Shown here piece after piece: positions 1 through 6,489 of a DNA stretch of 36,775 nucleotides; the stretch's first letter is position 1; each line of letters opens with the position of its first letter. The notes beneath the pieces were generated by a model. It worked only from the letters and a program-made list of their open reading frames with translations. It ran no database searches and had not been told where the DNA came from. Source of the DNA: a virus. The DNA is taken from the IMG/VR virus record IMGVR_UViG_3300022200_000014, positions 1 to 36,775 of that record. The stretch is one strand, 5' to 3'. The position numbers were made by a program, and so were the translations under genes.

Positions 1-127
1 TTGATACTGATTAATACCGGCCCAATACTCAAAGCAGAAATTAAAAAATGCAAAAACCTTGCGGTGAAACTTTGGGTTTCGAGTTAGTTTAATTTCAACC
101 TGGTATTGCTCGCCTGTTTTAAATTTG
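1..127. repeat. Left copy of 127-bp terminal direct repeat (circular closure overlap)
   Basis: Bases 1-127 are identical to 36649-36775. A single gene reads through the join without interruption, so the two ends are the same locus. A length of exactly 127 equals a common maximum assembler k-mer, so I infer assembly overlap of a circular or circularly permuted molecule, not a biological terminal repeat. A P22-like headful phage would be circularly permuted, which fits. Confidence 0.93.
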
Positions 128-201
128 GTTGTTTTATCAAATTCAATATCGCTTGCCGGCCTAAACACGCCACCAGCCTCTTTGATCATTTCAATTTTCA
201 T
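1..201 (-). CDS. DUF1367 family nin-region protein, N-terminal part (crosses the circular join)
   Basis: This is the N-terminal 67 codons of a 145-residue protein whose remainder is at 36648-36412. The start ATG at 201 has an AAAGG Shine-Dalgarno about 8 bases upstream. Residues about 41-60 carry RNPKFHRK followed by an aromatic stretch ending FEYW, the signature of DUF1367, a family found beside NinG in lambda-like phages. Its function is not established; position suggests a DNA recombination or metabolism role in the nin-type region. It starts 92 bases after the preceding minus-strand gene ends and overlaps ninG by one base (TAATG) at its far end. Family assignment is by recalled motif; the continuity across the join is seen directly. 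Confidence 0.8.
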   Translation of the reverse strand, partial: MKIEMIKEAGGVFRPASDIEFDKTTKFKTGEQYQVEIKLTRNPKFHRKVFAFFNFCFEYWAGINQYQ

Positions 202-230
202 GCTATTTACCTTTATGAATATTGTGTTAT

Positions 231-261
231 GCTCAAGTCTCTACTTTGATGTGACTTGAGC
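231..261. repeat. Perfect 8-bp inverted repeat, 15-base spacer
   Basis: GCTCAAGT (231-238) and ACTTGAGC (254-261) are exact inverted copies. They lie in the 92-base gap between the DUF1367 start (201) and the end of the small gene at 294, only 4 bases from the adjacent terminator hairpin. It could be an operator or the 5' hairpin of a short plus-strand RNA; nothing in the sequence decides this. Confidence 0.6.
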
Positions 262-265
262 CTTT

Positions 266-295
266 GCCCTAACCTAATACGTTAGGGCTTTTTTT
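266..295 (+). terminator. Strong rho-independent terminator, plus strand
   Basis: The stem GCCCTAAC (266-273) pairs perfectly with GTTAGGGC (281-288) around a 7-base loop, and seven T residues follow directly. On the minus strand the A-run comes first, so it works for plus-strand transcripts only. Every gene for more than 3 kb on either side is on the minus strand. The likeliest job is ending late plus-strand transcripts that pass the tailspike and run about 1.5 kb into the opposing arm; a short local RNA is the alternative. Confidence 0.85.
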
Positions 296-485
296 ATAGC
301 GCCATGAAAACCGACCATCCATGCCCACCAATAACAAAATACAAACCACGCTCATTAAATATATTATTAACACTGCAATACATAAAACCATCGAAGTGAG
401 CGTACCGATAAACACCATCACGATACAAAATGTGTGTAGCGTGTGGGTGTGGCAATGACCACGGTGTAACGTTGTTATTTTCCAT
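294..485 (-). CDS. Small hypothetical protein (63 aa)
   Basis: I do not recognise this protein. I place the start at 485, where ATG overlaps the stop of the methylase gene by 11 bases and a GAGTGG-type ribosome site lies just upstream; a longer 72-residue reading from 512 has no comparable site. The product is rich in aromatic residues and histidine (WSLPHPHATHILYRDG, then a GHGW near the C-terminus) and has no membrane segment. The coupled overlap with the methylase suggests co-translation. The plus-strand terminator lies right after its 3' end but in the opposite orientation. Confidence 0.55.
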   Translation of the reverse strand: MENNNVTPWSLPHPHATHILYRDGVYRYAHFDGFMYCSVNNIFNERGLYFVIGGHGWSVFMAL

Positions 486-1047
486 AAAACCCCACTCTAA
501 AATCATGTTCAATAACTCTTGAAGGTACTTTAAGGCCTATTGGTGTAATTATACCAATTGCACAACTAAACTTTGGCCCTTGTGGTTTTCCTTTTTTATC
601 AAGAAACGGCGTACCGTCCGGGCGCAAAAATTGGAGTCTAAAAGGCATTTCGATAAACGTGTCGCAAACTTCCTTTAACTTGCGGCGATAAGTCACTTCA
701 GAATTGTTTGGTATAATCATTACCGTTGTAGTGCTAAATAATTCAGCTTGCTCAACTGCCCTTTCGATAAAAGGCATAACACTACTAAACGGTGGGTTGC
801 ACCAGGCAAGTGAACGTTCAAGATCAAAGCCTTCGCTGTCATGGCCGCGCCAATCTTTAAGCATGGCATCGTCACCATCAACCAATGAAATATAGTAAGG
901 CGCTTTCTTTGTTTCATATAAACAGCAAACATCTATATCAAACTTACCGCCTATAAAGCTTTCAACCGAATTAATTAGCCACCACGGAGTTTGCGCTAAA
1001 TCCTTTTCGCTTTCTGGTGTTGTTGAATTACTGTTATCTACTGACAT
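475..1047 (-). CDS. Phage DNA N6-adenine methyltransferase (Dam family, PF05869-like)
   Basis: This 190-residue protein should transfer a methyl group from S-adenosylmethionine to adenine N6 in phage DNA. Motif IV reads NPPF at residues 84-87. The family-typical start of the domain is present as TPWWL (about 20-24), followed by FDIDVC. The start at 1047 is chosen over one 17 codons upstream because AGAGG lies 8 bases before it and it clears the preceding gene's stop at 1064. Dam-type phage methylases commonly protect DNA from restriction or mark it for replication; which applies here is not visible. The target (GATC is usual) is inferred from the family only. A second adenine methylase domain is present in the 3033-residue protein. 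Confidence 0.85.
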   Translation of the reverse strand: MSVDNSNSTTPESEKDLAQTPWWLINSVESFIGGKFDIDVCCLYETKKAPYYISLVDGDDAMLKDWRGHDSEGFDLERSLAWCNPPFSSVMPFIERAVEQAELFSTTTVMIIPNNSEVTYRRKLKEVCDTFIEMPFRLQFLRPDGTPFLDKKGKPQGPKFSCAIGIITPIGLKVPSRVIEHDFRVGFYGK

Positions 1048-1063
1048 GGTTAATCCTCTAAAG

Positions 1064-1444
1064 TTAACTTTTTTCTGTGTATTCAAGCTTTCTACCAATT
1101 TTTGTTATAGCGCTTCTAATCTGACCTAGACGCCTTGATGCTATTGCGGCTTTCCGCTTTAAGTCACGATGTTTAACACAGTGTTTGCATGGGTCTATAC
1201 ATTCAAACGAATCTGTAAAATTAGGTGAACTATACGGGTGGCTTTCTTCCATGCAATTTAAAAGATCTTCTCTAGCTCTTGTGTAACAGGACTGACCAAA
1301 GGCGTGAAAATTATTTCCTTCACCAGCTGTGTAAAACCCCTCGCACAAGTGAAATTCAATTAGGCTTTTTGCTTTGAGATCTGCTTTTTTATCGGCCCAA
1401 TAAGCATGAGCTGCGACCAAGTTCTCCAGCTTAGATTGTTTCAT
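1064..1444 (-). CDS. Hypothetical protein with Cys/His cluster (126 aa)
   Basis: I recognise only a general resemblance to conserved phage proteins that sit downstream of replication genes; no function is known to me. The N-terminus (KLENLVAAHAYWADKK) is helical and basic. Residues 82-92 carry C-x3-C-x2-C with two histidines, a plausible zinc site, followed by a basic helix (residues 93-118). An ideal AAGGAG ribosome site lies 8 bases before the start at 1444, and the gene begins 4 bases after the preceding stop. The zinc site and basic helix would suit nucleic-acid binding, but that is inference. Confidence 0.7.
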   Translation of the reverse strand: MKQSKLENLVAAHAYWADKKADLKAKSLIEFHLCEGFYTAGEGNNFHAFGQSCYTRAREDLLNCMEESHPYSSPNFTDSFECIDPCKHCVKHRDLKRKAAIASRRLGQIRSAITKIGRKLEYTEKS

Positions 1445-1448
1445 TTAT

Positions 1449-2027
1449 TTACTCCTTGCCTATTCTATTTCTAAAGTCTTGAAGCCCTTTAATAAAGGCG
1501 CTTTCTGGCTGCTGTTTTTTGTGGTTTACCAAATGAACACGACCAGGTAATTTATTTGGTAGCGCCTCAATCGGAGTTCGTTCAAAGTTTTGATAAGCGG
1601 CAACAAACTCTTTATGTGTCCACGCCATTTTATCTGTTTGTGTAGCGCATAGCTTTTGCCAACCTCCAATAGCCTGTACAGCGGCTAAAGCTTGCTTATC
1701 CTCCATTTTTAATGTGCCGTATGATCCTACCCTTGAAATCTCGCCTTCAATGACTTGCCATGCCATTTCCGCACGATCTTCGATAAGTCTTTCGGCTTGC
1801 TTAGTGGTCCCGTTAATAAACTTTGTTATGTTTGCCGGTTTTGGCGCAAACATACCGGTGTCGGGGCAAGCTATATGCGAATATAGCGCCTGCTCAAAAG
1901 TTACAATTGAATAAGGCTTAAAAAGGTTCCACCAAAGTTTTAGTTTTGCCTGGGTAAACTCTTCGCCATAGGTTTCAGATATAACTGAGATCAGCTCTTT
2001 GAATTTATTCTGCTCTTGGCTATTCAT
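1449..2027 (-). CDS. Replication-associated protein, DUF6475-like (position of lambda P)
   Basis: This 192-residue protein has the pattern I associate with DUF6475: an N-terminal helical stretch about the Q of QALYSHIACP, the short motif FAPKPANI (about 60-67), and a C-terminal IGGWQKLC element. Members sit next to phage initiator proteins, as here, so a helicase-loading or replication-accessory role analogous to lambda P is likely but unproven. The start is the ATG at 2027: AAGGAG lies 7 bases before it, whereas the TTG two codons upstream is too close to that site. It overlaps the upstream gene by 8 bases, showing coupling within the early minus-strand operon. Confidence 0.65.
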   Translation of the reverse strand: MNSQEQNKFKELISVISETYGEEFTQAKLKLWWNLFKPYSIVTFEQALYSHIACPDTGMFAPKPANITKFINGTTKQAERLIEDRAEMAWQVIEGEISRVGSYGTLKMEDKQALAAVQAIGGWQKLCATQTDKMAWTHKEFVAAYQNFERTPIEALPNKLPGRVHLVNHKKQQPESAFIKGLQDFRNRIGKE

Positions 2028-2271
2028 TGGCAAGCTCCTTTAGCAGTGCATCGGCTGCCATAACAGCTGTTTTGGCGCATTCTTCAAGCGAGTAAGTTTC
2101 AACGTGCCCACCATCAATCCAACCCTGCCTAGCCTGAAGCTCTGCCGCCATTAGTCGCATTGCAATAGCCTCTCTCTTTGTAAAACCATTATTGTCACAA
2201 TACAGCTCGTCACCGTTATAAAATGGCGTTGGTGACGATGGTTCTTGACCAAGTTCCTCGTGCTTTTTCAT
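2020..2271 (-). CDS. Small conserved phage hypothetical protein (83 aa)
   Basis: The second half has the pattern TKREAIAMRLMAAEL, then AKTAVMAADALLKEL, shared by many small phage proteins encoded near replication genes; their function is unknown to me. No membrane segment or zinc motif is present. GGAG lies about 10 bases before the start at 2271, one base after the stop of the initiator gene, and its 3' end overlaps the DUF6475 gene by 8 bases, so it is firmly part of the replication operon. Confidence 0.65.
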   Translation of the reverse strand: MKKHEELGQEPSSPTPFYNGDELYCDNNGFTKREAIAMRLMAAELQARQGWIDGGHVETYSLEECAKTAVMAADALLKELANE

Positions 2272-2272
2272 A

Positions 2273-3028
2273 TCAATCTAGCTCCACATCAATAATGTTA
2301 TTAAAAGATCTTTCAGTTGCTATGCTCATTTGCCTAGGCTTAGCTTGCTGACCTACGTTATCCCTAAACTGTTCAAACTTGTCAGGGCGACATATCAACT
2401 CAATATCGTTGTACTTGGTTTGATTGTCGTTTTGCCCCATATGGAAAGCCGACATAGAGCAATTAAATATAGCGGTCTTAAACTCGTCTACCTGGTAGCC
2501 TTCCTTTAAACGATCAGCGATAAGCTTTTCACGCTTTTTGTTTAGCCTGGTGGTGCCTCCTTTTTTCATGACATCCTTCCAGTAATTAAAGATTTCAAGA
2601 ACGTCATTGCCTGCTTTAGCTGGCTTAATCTTTTTAATATCACTATCACTATCACTATCACTATCACTATCACTATCACTATCGGGTTTTCTGGGTTTAA
2701 CTGGGTTTGTTTGGGTTTCCAAATAACCCACTGGGTTTGTTTGGGTTTGTTTGGGTTTGTTTGATTTATCTTGGTTTTTAGGTCTACCGCCCTTAGCGCC
2801 ATTGCGTTTGTTGCGCTCGACAATGCTAAGATATGTTTCTAAATTCCTTTCAAATTGAGCCTTAAAAGGATGAAAAGCAATTCTAAGCAATCCATCCAAA
2901 ACCACTTCTTCGCCATTATGATAAGCAGCAATGGCCTTAAACAACTTACCTGCTTGCTCGTCAGATAGTTCGGACAGAACAGTTAGGCTATCTTTGTATA
3001 GGATGAATGATTTTTTATTCTCACTCAT
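2273..3028 (-). CDS. Replication initiator-like protein (lambda O position), with low-complexity linker
   Basis: This 251-residue protein has a DUF6291-like N-terminal domain (about 1-90: YKDSLTVLSELSDEQAGKLFKAI), an unusual linker (about 90-135) and a C-terminal domain (about 140-230, including AFHMGQND and IELICR) typical of phage replication proteins. It should bind the phage origin and recruit replication factors. The linker contains NKPKQTQTNP-type repeats and eight alternating Asp-Ser pairs encoded by hexamer repeats; the underlying DNA repeats probably form the origin, as oriLambda lies inside O. The ATG at 3028 is preferred (AGGTGA 5 bases upstream) over the GTG at 3037, which overlaps the preceding gene. 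Domain names are from memory, the layout is seen. Confidence 0.7.
   Translation of the reverse strand: MSENKKSFILYKDSLTVLSELSDEQAGKLFKAIAAYHNGEEVVLDGLLRIAFHPFKAQFERNLETYLSIVERNKRNGAKGGRPKNQDKSNKPKQTQTNPVGYLETQTNPVKPRKPDSDSDSDSDSDSDSDIKKIKPAKAGNDVLEIFNYWKDVMKKGGTTRLNKKREKLIADRLKEGYQVDEFKTAIFNCSMSAFHMGQNDNQTKYNDIELICRPDKFEQFRDNVGQQAKPRQMSIATERSFNNIIDVELD
2639..2683. repeat. Hexanucleotide microsatellite, seven copies of ATCACT
   Basis: Seven uninterrupted copies of ATCACT (2639-2680) are followed by ATC. On the coding (minus) strand they give alternating Ser and Asp codons. Six-base units keep the reading frame, so copy-number change would only lengthen or shorten the acidic linker. The repeat is directly adjacent to the 10-bp repeats and may belong to the same origin region. 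Exact repeats of this kind are prone to slippage. Confidence 0.95.
2684..2758. other. Candidate replication origin: phased 10-bp iteron-like repeats in the initiator gene
   Basis: GGGTTT occurs at 2684, 2693, 2703, 2713, 2733, 2743 and 2753, almost all exactly 10 bases apart (one helical turn). A single inverted copy, AACCCA at 2725-2730, forms the palindrome AACCCACTGGGTT (2725-2737) between the two blocks. The full unit is TGGGTTTGTT. Because 10 is not a multiple of 3, successive copies are translated in different frames, so the conserved item is the DNA. Lambda-type phages place iterons inside gene O, hence the origin proposal. Binding is inferred. Confidence 0.6.
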
Positions 3029-3029
3029 A

Positions 3030-3230
3030 CTACTCACCTAATTTAATTAATTCCGAATAGCTCATATCCATAGCCTTAGCTAAACGCGATAGCGTTTTGG
3101 TGTTAGGGCTGGTTTTGCCACTCAGCGTGTGTGAAATAGTTGTTTCACTAACCTGAGAAAGCTCAGCTAGCTCTTTCTGGTTAATGCCTTTGTGTACCAT
3201 TGCGATACGAATTGATTTGCTTGTGCTCAT
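3030..3230 (-). CDS. Cro/Xre-type helix-turn-helix regulator (66 aa)
   Basis: A small HTH_3 DNA-binding protein. The helix-turn-helix spans about residues 18-38 (NQKELAELSQVSETTISHTL), and the whole product is little more than that domain, like Cro. There is no RecA-cleavable C-terminal domain and no divergent CI-like partner, so it is more likely a Cro-type early repressor than a lysogeny repressor. It is the first gene of the minus-strand arm and faces the plus-strand operon across a 150-base AT-rich region, which it probably binds to control both promoters. The ribosome site (AAAGGCGC about 8 bases upstream) is moderate. Confidence 0.85.
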   Translation of the reverse strand: MSTSKSIRIAMVHKGINQKELAELSQVSETTISHTLSGKTSPNTKTLSRLAKAMDMSYSELIKLGE

Positions 3231-3262
3231 TGTTAAGCGCCTTTATTGTTGAAGATTGGTAG

Positions 3263-3291
3263 ATTTTGGCCATTAAATTAAAATTAGTCAA
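3263..3291 (-). promoter_or_regulatory. Candidate sigma70 promoter for the minus-strand arm
   Basis: Read on the minus strand, TTGACT (complement of 3286-3291) is followed after 17 bases by CAAAAT (complement of 3263-3268). The -35 is nearly ideal, while the -10 matches only 4 of 6. It would start transcription near 3256, about 25 bases before the HTH gene at 3230. Surrounding AT-rich near-palindromes could hold operators. Confidence 0.45.
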
Positions 3292-3327
3292 TAGTTAAGG
3301 TAATTTAATTTATTTTAATTAATTATG

Positions 3328-3356
3328 TTGATTTTATTTTGCTGCTAATTTATAGT
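3328..3356 (+). promoter_or_regulatory. Strong sigma70 promoter for the plus-strand operon
   Basis: TTGATT (3328-3333), a 17-base spacer and TATAGT (3351-3356) match the consensus well. Upstream sequence from 3296 is almost entirely A/T, like an UP element. The start point would be near 3363, 18 bases before the first gene (ATG at 3381, AAGGAGG ribosome site). No other comparable promoter was found in the plus-strand arm, so this may serve the whole early recombination operon. Confidence 0.7.
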
Positions 3357-3380
3357 TCAATCATCAACAAGGAGGCGCAA

Positions 3381-3572
3381 ATGAACAAGTCATTAAAAAC
3401 AGCTTTAACGATATTGGCGGTGATAGGTTTTTTTAGTTTTGCTAGTCAAATGGATTACCAGGACGAAGTAAACGAGCAGGCCCACTACTGCAAAATGGTT
3501 GAAATGGATTTATGGCCAGAGTTCAAAAAGAATGTCTCTTGTGATAACTCAATCAAAGTAGAAGGTAAGTAA
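3381..3572 (+). CDS. Small membrane-anchored or exported protein (63 aa)
   Basis: This is the first gene of the plus-strand operon. The ATG at 3381 is fixed by AAGGAGG 5 bases upstream; an in-frame ATG 14 codons earlier lies before the predicted transcription start. Residues 1-23 are a signal or anchor (MNKSLKTALTILAVIGFFSF), followed by a short periplasmic-type tail with YCKMV and a second cysteine (VSCD), which could form a disulfide. Similar small proteins with a YC-x-MV pattern occur in many phages and have no known function to me. Being first in the early operon suggests a host-takeover or membrane role, which is inference. Confidence 0.65.
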   Translation: MNKSLKTALTILAVIGFFSFASQMDYQDEVNEQAHYCKMVEMDLWPEFKKNVSCDNSIKVEGK

Positions 3573-3573
3573 A

Positions 3574-3831
3574 ATGGAAAAATTAAAGGTTGTTATTTAC
3601 ATGAATCGCTCACAAGACGGGACCGTATACCCTGGCCTGTCTGATATGTCGCAATACGGTTGGGTTTTATTAGGCACTGAAGAGGTTGAAGTTACAGTCC
3701 CAGTGGTTGACGAAGCTCAAGTTCGTATTGATGCACTTAATAAGCAAGATGCAGCAATCAAAGCTGAAGCAAAAGCAAAGCGCTTGGCTATTGATGAAGA
3801 AATCAAAAAACTGAAGGAGTCTCAAAAGTGA
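3574..3831 (+). CDS. Small hypothetical protein with C-terminal coiled coil (85 aa)
   Basis: I do not recognise a named family. The N-terminal half looks like a compact beta-rich unit (KVVIYMNRSQDGTVYPGL, then YGWVLLG). Residues about 50-83 form a highly charged helix (AAIKAEAKAKRLAIDEEIKKL) likely to be a coiled coil. It starts one base after the preceding gene and its stop overlaps the GTG start of erf by four bases, so translation of the two is probably coupled. That links it to recombination by position only. Confidence 0.65.
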   Translation: MEKLKVVIYMNRSQDGTVYPGLSDMSQYGWVLLGTEEVEVTVPVVDEAQVRIDALNKQDAAIKAEAKAKRLAIDEEIKKLKESQK

Positions 3832-4565
3832 GCAAATCAGGATTAGTCGAACGAGAATCAAGTCAAGTTGCTACCCAATCGCAACACATGAACCTTATTC
3901 AAATAGCTATCGAAAAAGGTTCGGATATTGCGCAGCTAGAGCGCTTGATGGATTTGCAAGATCGTTACCTTGCCAATGTAGCTAAAAGCGAGTTTAACGC
4001 TGCAATGTCAGAGTTCCAAGGTGCATTACCGGTAATTGAAAAAGGCGGTGTTGTTGATTACACAACAAACAAGGGTCGCACATATTACCAATACGCAAAG
4101 ATTGAAGATATTGCTCACGCAATTAAACCAGCTTTGAAGTCTGCCGGACTTTCTTATCGCTTTACGCAGCGACAAGACCAGGCAAACATCACGGTAACAT
4201 GCATTGTAACGCATGTTGGCGGTCACTCTGAAAGCAGCGAGCTTGCTTCTACGCCAGATTTTAGCGGCGGCAAAGACCCGTTAAAAGCAATCGCTTCAGC
4301 AATTACATACCTTAGACGTTATACGCTAACCGGTATATTGGGTATTGTTGTCGGTGGTGAAGATGATGACGCCACTCTAGCAACAGAAAGTCAGCAAGAT
4401 AGCGGCTTATATCCAGACGAAGAGTTTAATAAAAACTTTAAAGCCTGGTCCCAAATGATTTTAGATAACAAAAAAACGGTTGACAGTTTACACGCCTTTT
4501 TATCAACAAAAGGCATCCAGTTAACTGAAGATCAATGTTCACGCTTAAAACAAGTAGGTAATTAA
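3828..4565 (+). CDS. erf: Erf-type single-strand annealing recombinase
   Basis: A 245-residue ERF-family protein (PF04404 type). It should bind single-stranded ends exposed by the exonuclease encoded next and anneal them, supporting recombination and circularisation of terminally redundant DNA, as P22 Erf does. The conserved core runs about 25-185: AMSEFQGALPVIEKGG, YYQYAKIEDIAHAIKPAL, the region around GLSYRF, and KAIASAITYLRRYTLTGILGI. The C-terminal 60 residues are variable, as is usual in the family. The start is GTG with AAGGAG 8 bases upstream, overlapping the preceding stop as GTGA. It sits directly before a YqaJ exonuclease, the classic two-component arrangement. Confidence 0.88.
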   Translation: MSKSGLVERESSQVATQSQHMNLIQIAIEKGSDIAQLERLMDLQDRYLANVAKSEFNAAMSEFQGALPVIEKGGVVDYTTNKGRTYYQYAKIEDIAHAIKPALKSAGLSYRFTQRQDQANITVTCIVTHVGGHSESSELASTPDFSGGKDPLKAIASAITYLRRYTLTGILGIVVGGEDDDATLATESQQDSGLYPDEEFNKNFKAWSQMILDNKKTVDSLHAFLSTKGIQLTEDQCSRLKQVGN

Positions 4566-4566
4566 C

Positions 4567-6441
4567 ATGCAATTAGTCAAAGTAGAGCAAGGCACAAAAG
4601 AATGGCACGAATTACGCGCCAAAAACATGACGGCTTCAGACGCTTCCGCAATGATGGGTGTAAGCAAGTACAAAAGCCGCAATCAATTACTGCAAGAAAA
4701 GAAGTTCGGCGTTAAAGAAGTGATCACACCTGCTAAGCAAGCTCTATTTAACAAAGGTCACGAAACCGAAGCGCAACAACGCGACTTGATTGAAATTGAT
4801 TTAATTGAAACGTTCGCGCCAGTGGTTTGCGTAACTGATGTTGATGGTGTTGGGTTGCTCGCATCGCTAGACGGATTGTCAGAAGATGGCAAAACCATTT
4901 TTGAACACAAGCTATGGAATGCCACGCTTGCTGAAAACGTTAGCAACAACGTACTTGAAGAAAGCCATTATTGGCAGTTAGAGCATCAATTGTTAGTGGC
5001 TGAAGCTGATGCCGTGTTATTTGTTGTGTCGGACGGAACACGAGATAAACGTGAAATGATGTATTACGGCTCAGCGCCAGAACGCCGCGAAAAGCTTATA
5101 GCAGGTTGGAAACAGTTTGCTGAAGATATGGTTACATTTGAAATGGAAGCCAAGCAAGAATTAGTTATTGCCGACTCGGTTCAGTTGCCGGTGATCACTT
5201 GTAGCGTTAACGGTTCGCAAATTGTGACCAATTTAGATTCGTGCCTGGTGCAAATTAAAGAGATTGCACAAATTGAAATGTCACGCGAGCTTTCAACAGA
5301 TCAAGACTTTGCTAACAAAGACCAGCTTAACAAAGACGTTAAAAAGGTTCGCGCAGAGCTAAAAGACCGTGTTGCAAAAGTAAAGGGTGAGTTTGTTAGT
5401 TATTCAGAGTTTGAGGCGCTAGCTTCAGAATTGGATAGCGTATTACAAAAGATGCAAAGCCACGGTGAAAAGCAAGTTAAAGACGCCAAAGAAGATAAAA
5501 AGTTAGCTATCATTAATGATGCTCGCTTAAACCTTCAGCAATACATTTTTGGTATTAACGATAAAATTGCGCCAATGAGCATTCACGATATTATCAATAT
5601 CAATCCAGACTTTGCAGGTGCAATGAAGAGCAAGCGCACAATTGAAAGCCTGCATGGTGGCGTTGATGATGTATTGGCAGCGTGTAAAGTTGAGATTAAC
5701 CAGGTTGTTGAACGTGTTATACCAAACCTTGAATTTTTGCGCGAAAACGCTAGTGAATATAAATTTTTATTCATGGACGCTCGCACACTAGTTAATCAAG
5801 AGGCTGAACCATTTAAGGCCGTTGTTACTATGCGCATTACTGAGCATAAGCAGCAAGAAGCCATTAAGCTTGAAGAGCAGCGCAAGCAAATTCAAGCTGA
5901 AGAAGAAGCCAAGGCGAAAGCAAAAGCTATACTATCTGCTAAGGCTGAAATGCTTATTCAGTCATGGAAAGATCTTTTGGAAGTTGCTTTGAACTCAGAT
6001 GACCCAATAGTTACAGGTGGCGTATGCAAGCAGATAGGAATGTCTAACTGTGATAAAAACATATTCCTTGATGACTTTGATAACGCGCTTTCTATTTATG
6101 ATGATTGCTACACGCAAATAAATAGTCATCACTCTAAAGTTGTGAGCAAGCACAACGAGACTTTAGAAGCGCAAAAGAAAAGCAAGCAGCCTGAAGTTTC
6201 TAGCGCACCGGTAACAGGCAAGATAATGAACGAAGGCTACTTCAAAGAGCCAGAGTTCAAAGCGCTTGGTGATAGCGAAGAAAGCTTTAAGGAGCAGTTT
6301 CAAACTGATCCAGTTCAAAGCAAAAAGCAAAACAACATCCCAATCGGTTTACTTGATGATCTAGCCGAGTGGTCAAACAGAAACGGTTTAACGCTCATGC
6401 AAACCGAACAGCTAGAAAACATCTTAAACAAATACTTCTAA
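4567..6441 (+). CDS. YqaJ-type viral recombinase exonuclease with long C-terminal extension
   Basis: A 624-residue protein. Residues 1-200 form a YqaJ (PF09588-type) PD-(D/E)xK nuclease: the N-terminal EWHELR / TASDAS motif (12-27), GHETEA (64-69), and the catalytic set D102 with E113-x-K115. It should resect double-stranded DNA 5' ends to give single strands for Erf. Stand-alone YqaJ proteins are commonly near 200-350 residues, so the remaining 400 are an extension. It is rich in helices and coiled coil (about 240-300 and 415-450) and may resemble DUF1351-type phage proteins. Whether the extension binds Erf, SSB or DNA is unknown. It starts one base after the erf stop; a hairpin follows its stop. 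Confidence 0.85.
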   Translation: MQLVKVEQGTKEWHELRAKNMTASDASAMMGVSKYKSRNQLLQEKKFGVKEVITPAKQALFNKGHETEAQQRDLIEIDLIETFAPVVCVTDVDGVGLLASLDGLSEDGKTIFEHKLWNATLAENVSNNVLEESHYWQLEHQLLVAEADAVLFVVSDGTRDKREMMYYGSAPERREKLIAGWKQFAEDMVTFEMEAKQELVIADSVQLPVITCSVNGSQIVTNLDSCLVQIKEIAQIEMSRELSTDQDFANKDQLNKDVKKVRAELKDRVAKVKGEFVSYSEFEALASELDSVLQKMQSHGEKQVKDAKEDKKLAIINDARLNLQQYIFGINDKIAPMSIHDIININPDFAGAMKSKRTIESLHGGVDDVLAACKVEINQVVERVIPNLEFLRENASEYKFLFMDARTLVNQEAEPFKAVVTMRITEHKQQEAIKLEEQRKQIQAEEEAKAKAKAILSAKAEMLIQSWKDLLEVALNSDDPIVTGGVCKQIGMSNCDKNIFLDDFDNALSIYDDCYTQINSHHSKVVSKHNETLEAQKKSKQPEVSSAPVTGKIMNEGYFKEPEFKALGDSEESFKEQFQTDPVQSKKQNNIPIGLLDDLAEWSNRNGLTLMQTEQLENILNKYF

Positions 6442-6447
6442 CCCAAG

Positions 6448-6466
6448 TGGCGGTTATTAACCGCCA
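6448..6466 (+). repeat. Intergenic hairpin 1 (after the exonuclease gene)
   Basis: TGGCGGTT and AACCGCCA pair perfectly over 8 bp with a 3-base loop. The stem is GC-rich but A-rich sequence follows, not a T-run, so this is not a canonical terminator. It lies in a 48-base gap, 23 bases before the next start codon. Confidence 0.75.
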
Positions 6467-6489
6467 AAACATCGAAGCGAGGATTTACA

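Noticed and set aside
1-127. A biological direct terminal repeat like that of T7
   Set aside because: The length equals a standard assembler k-mer, the repeat lies inside a coding gene, and P22-type phages package circularly permuted DNA.
2639-2758. CRISPR-like array
   Set aside because: Units are 6 and 10 bases in tandem without spacers, inside a coding gene.
2566-2823. A minus-strand frame with an Ile-Val repeat that could look like a membrane protein
   Set aside because: It is the shifted reading of the ATCACT hexamers inside the initiator gene, with no ribosome site of its own.
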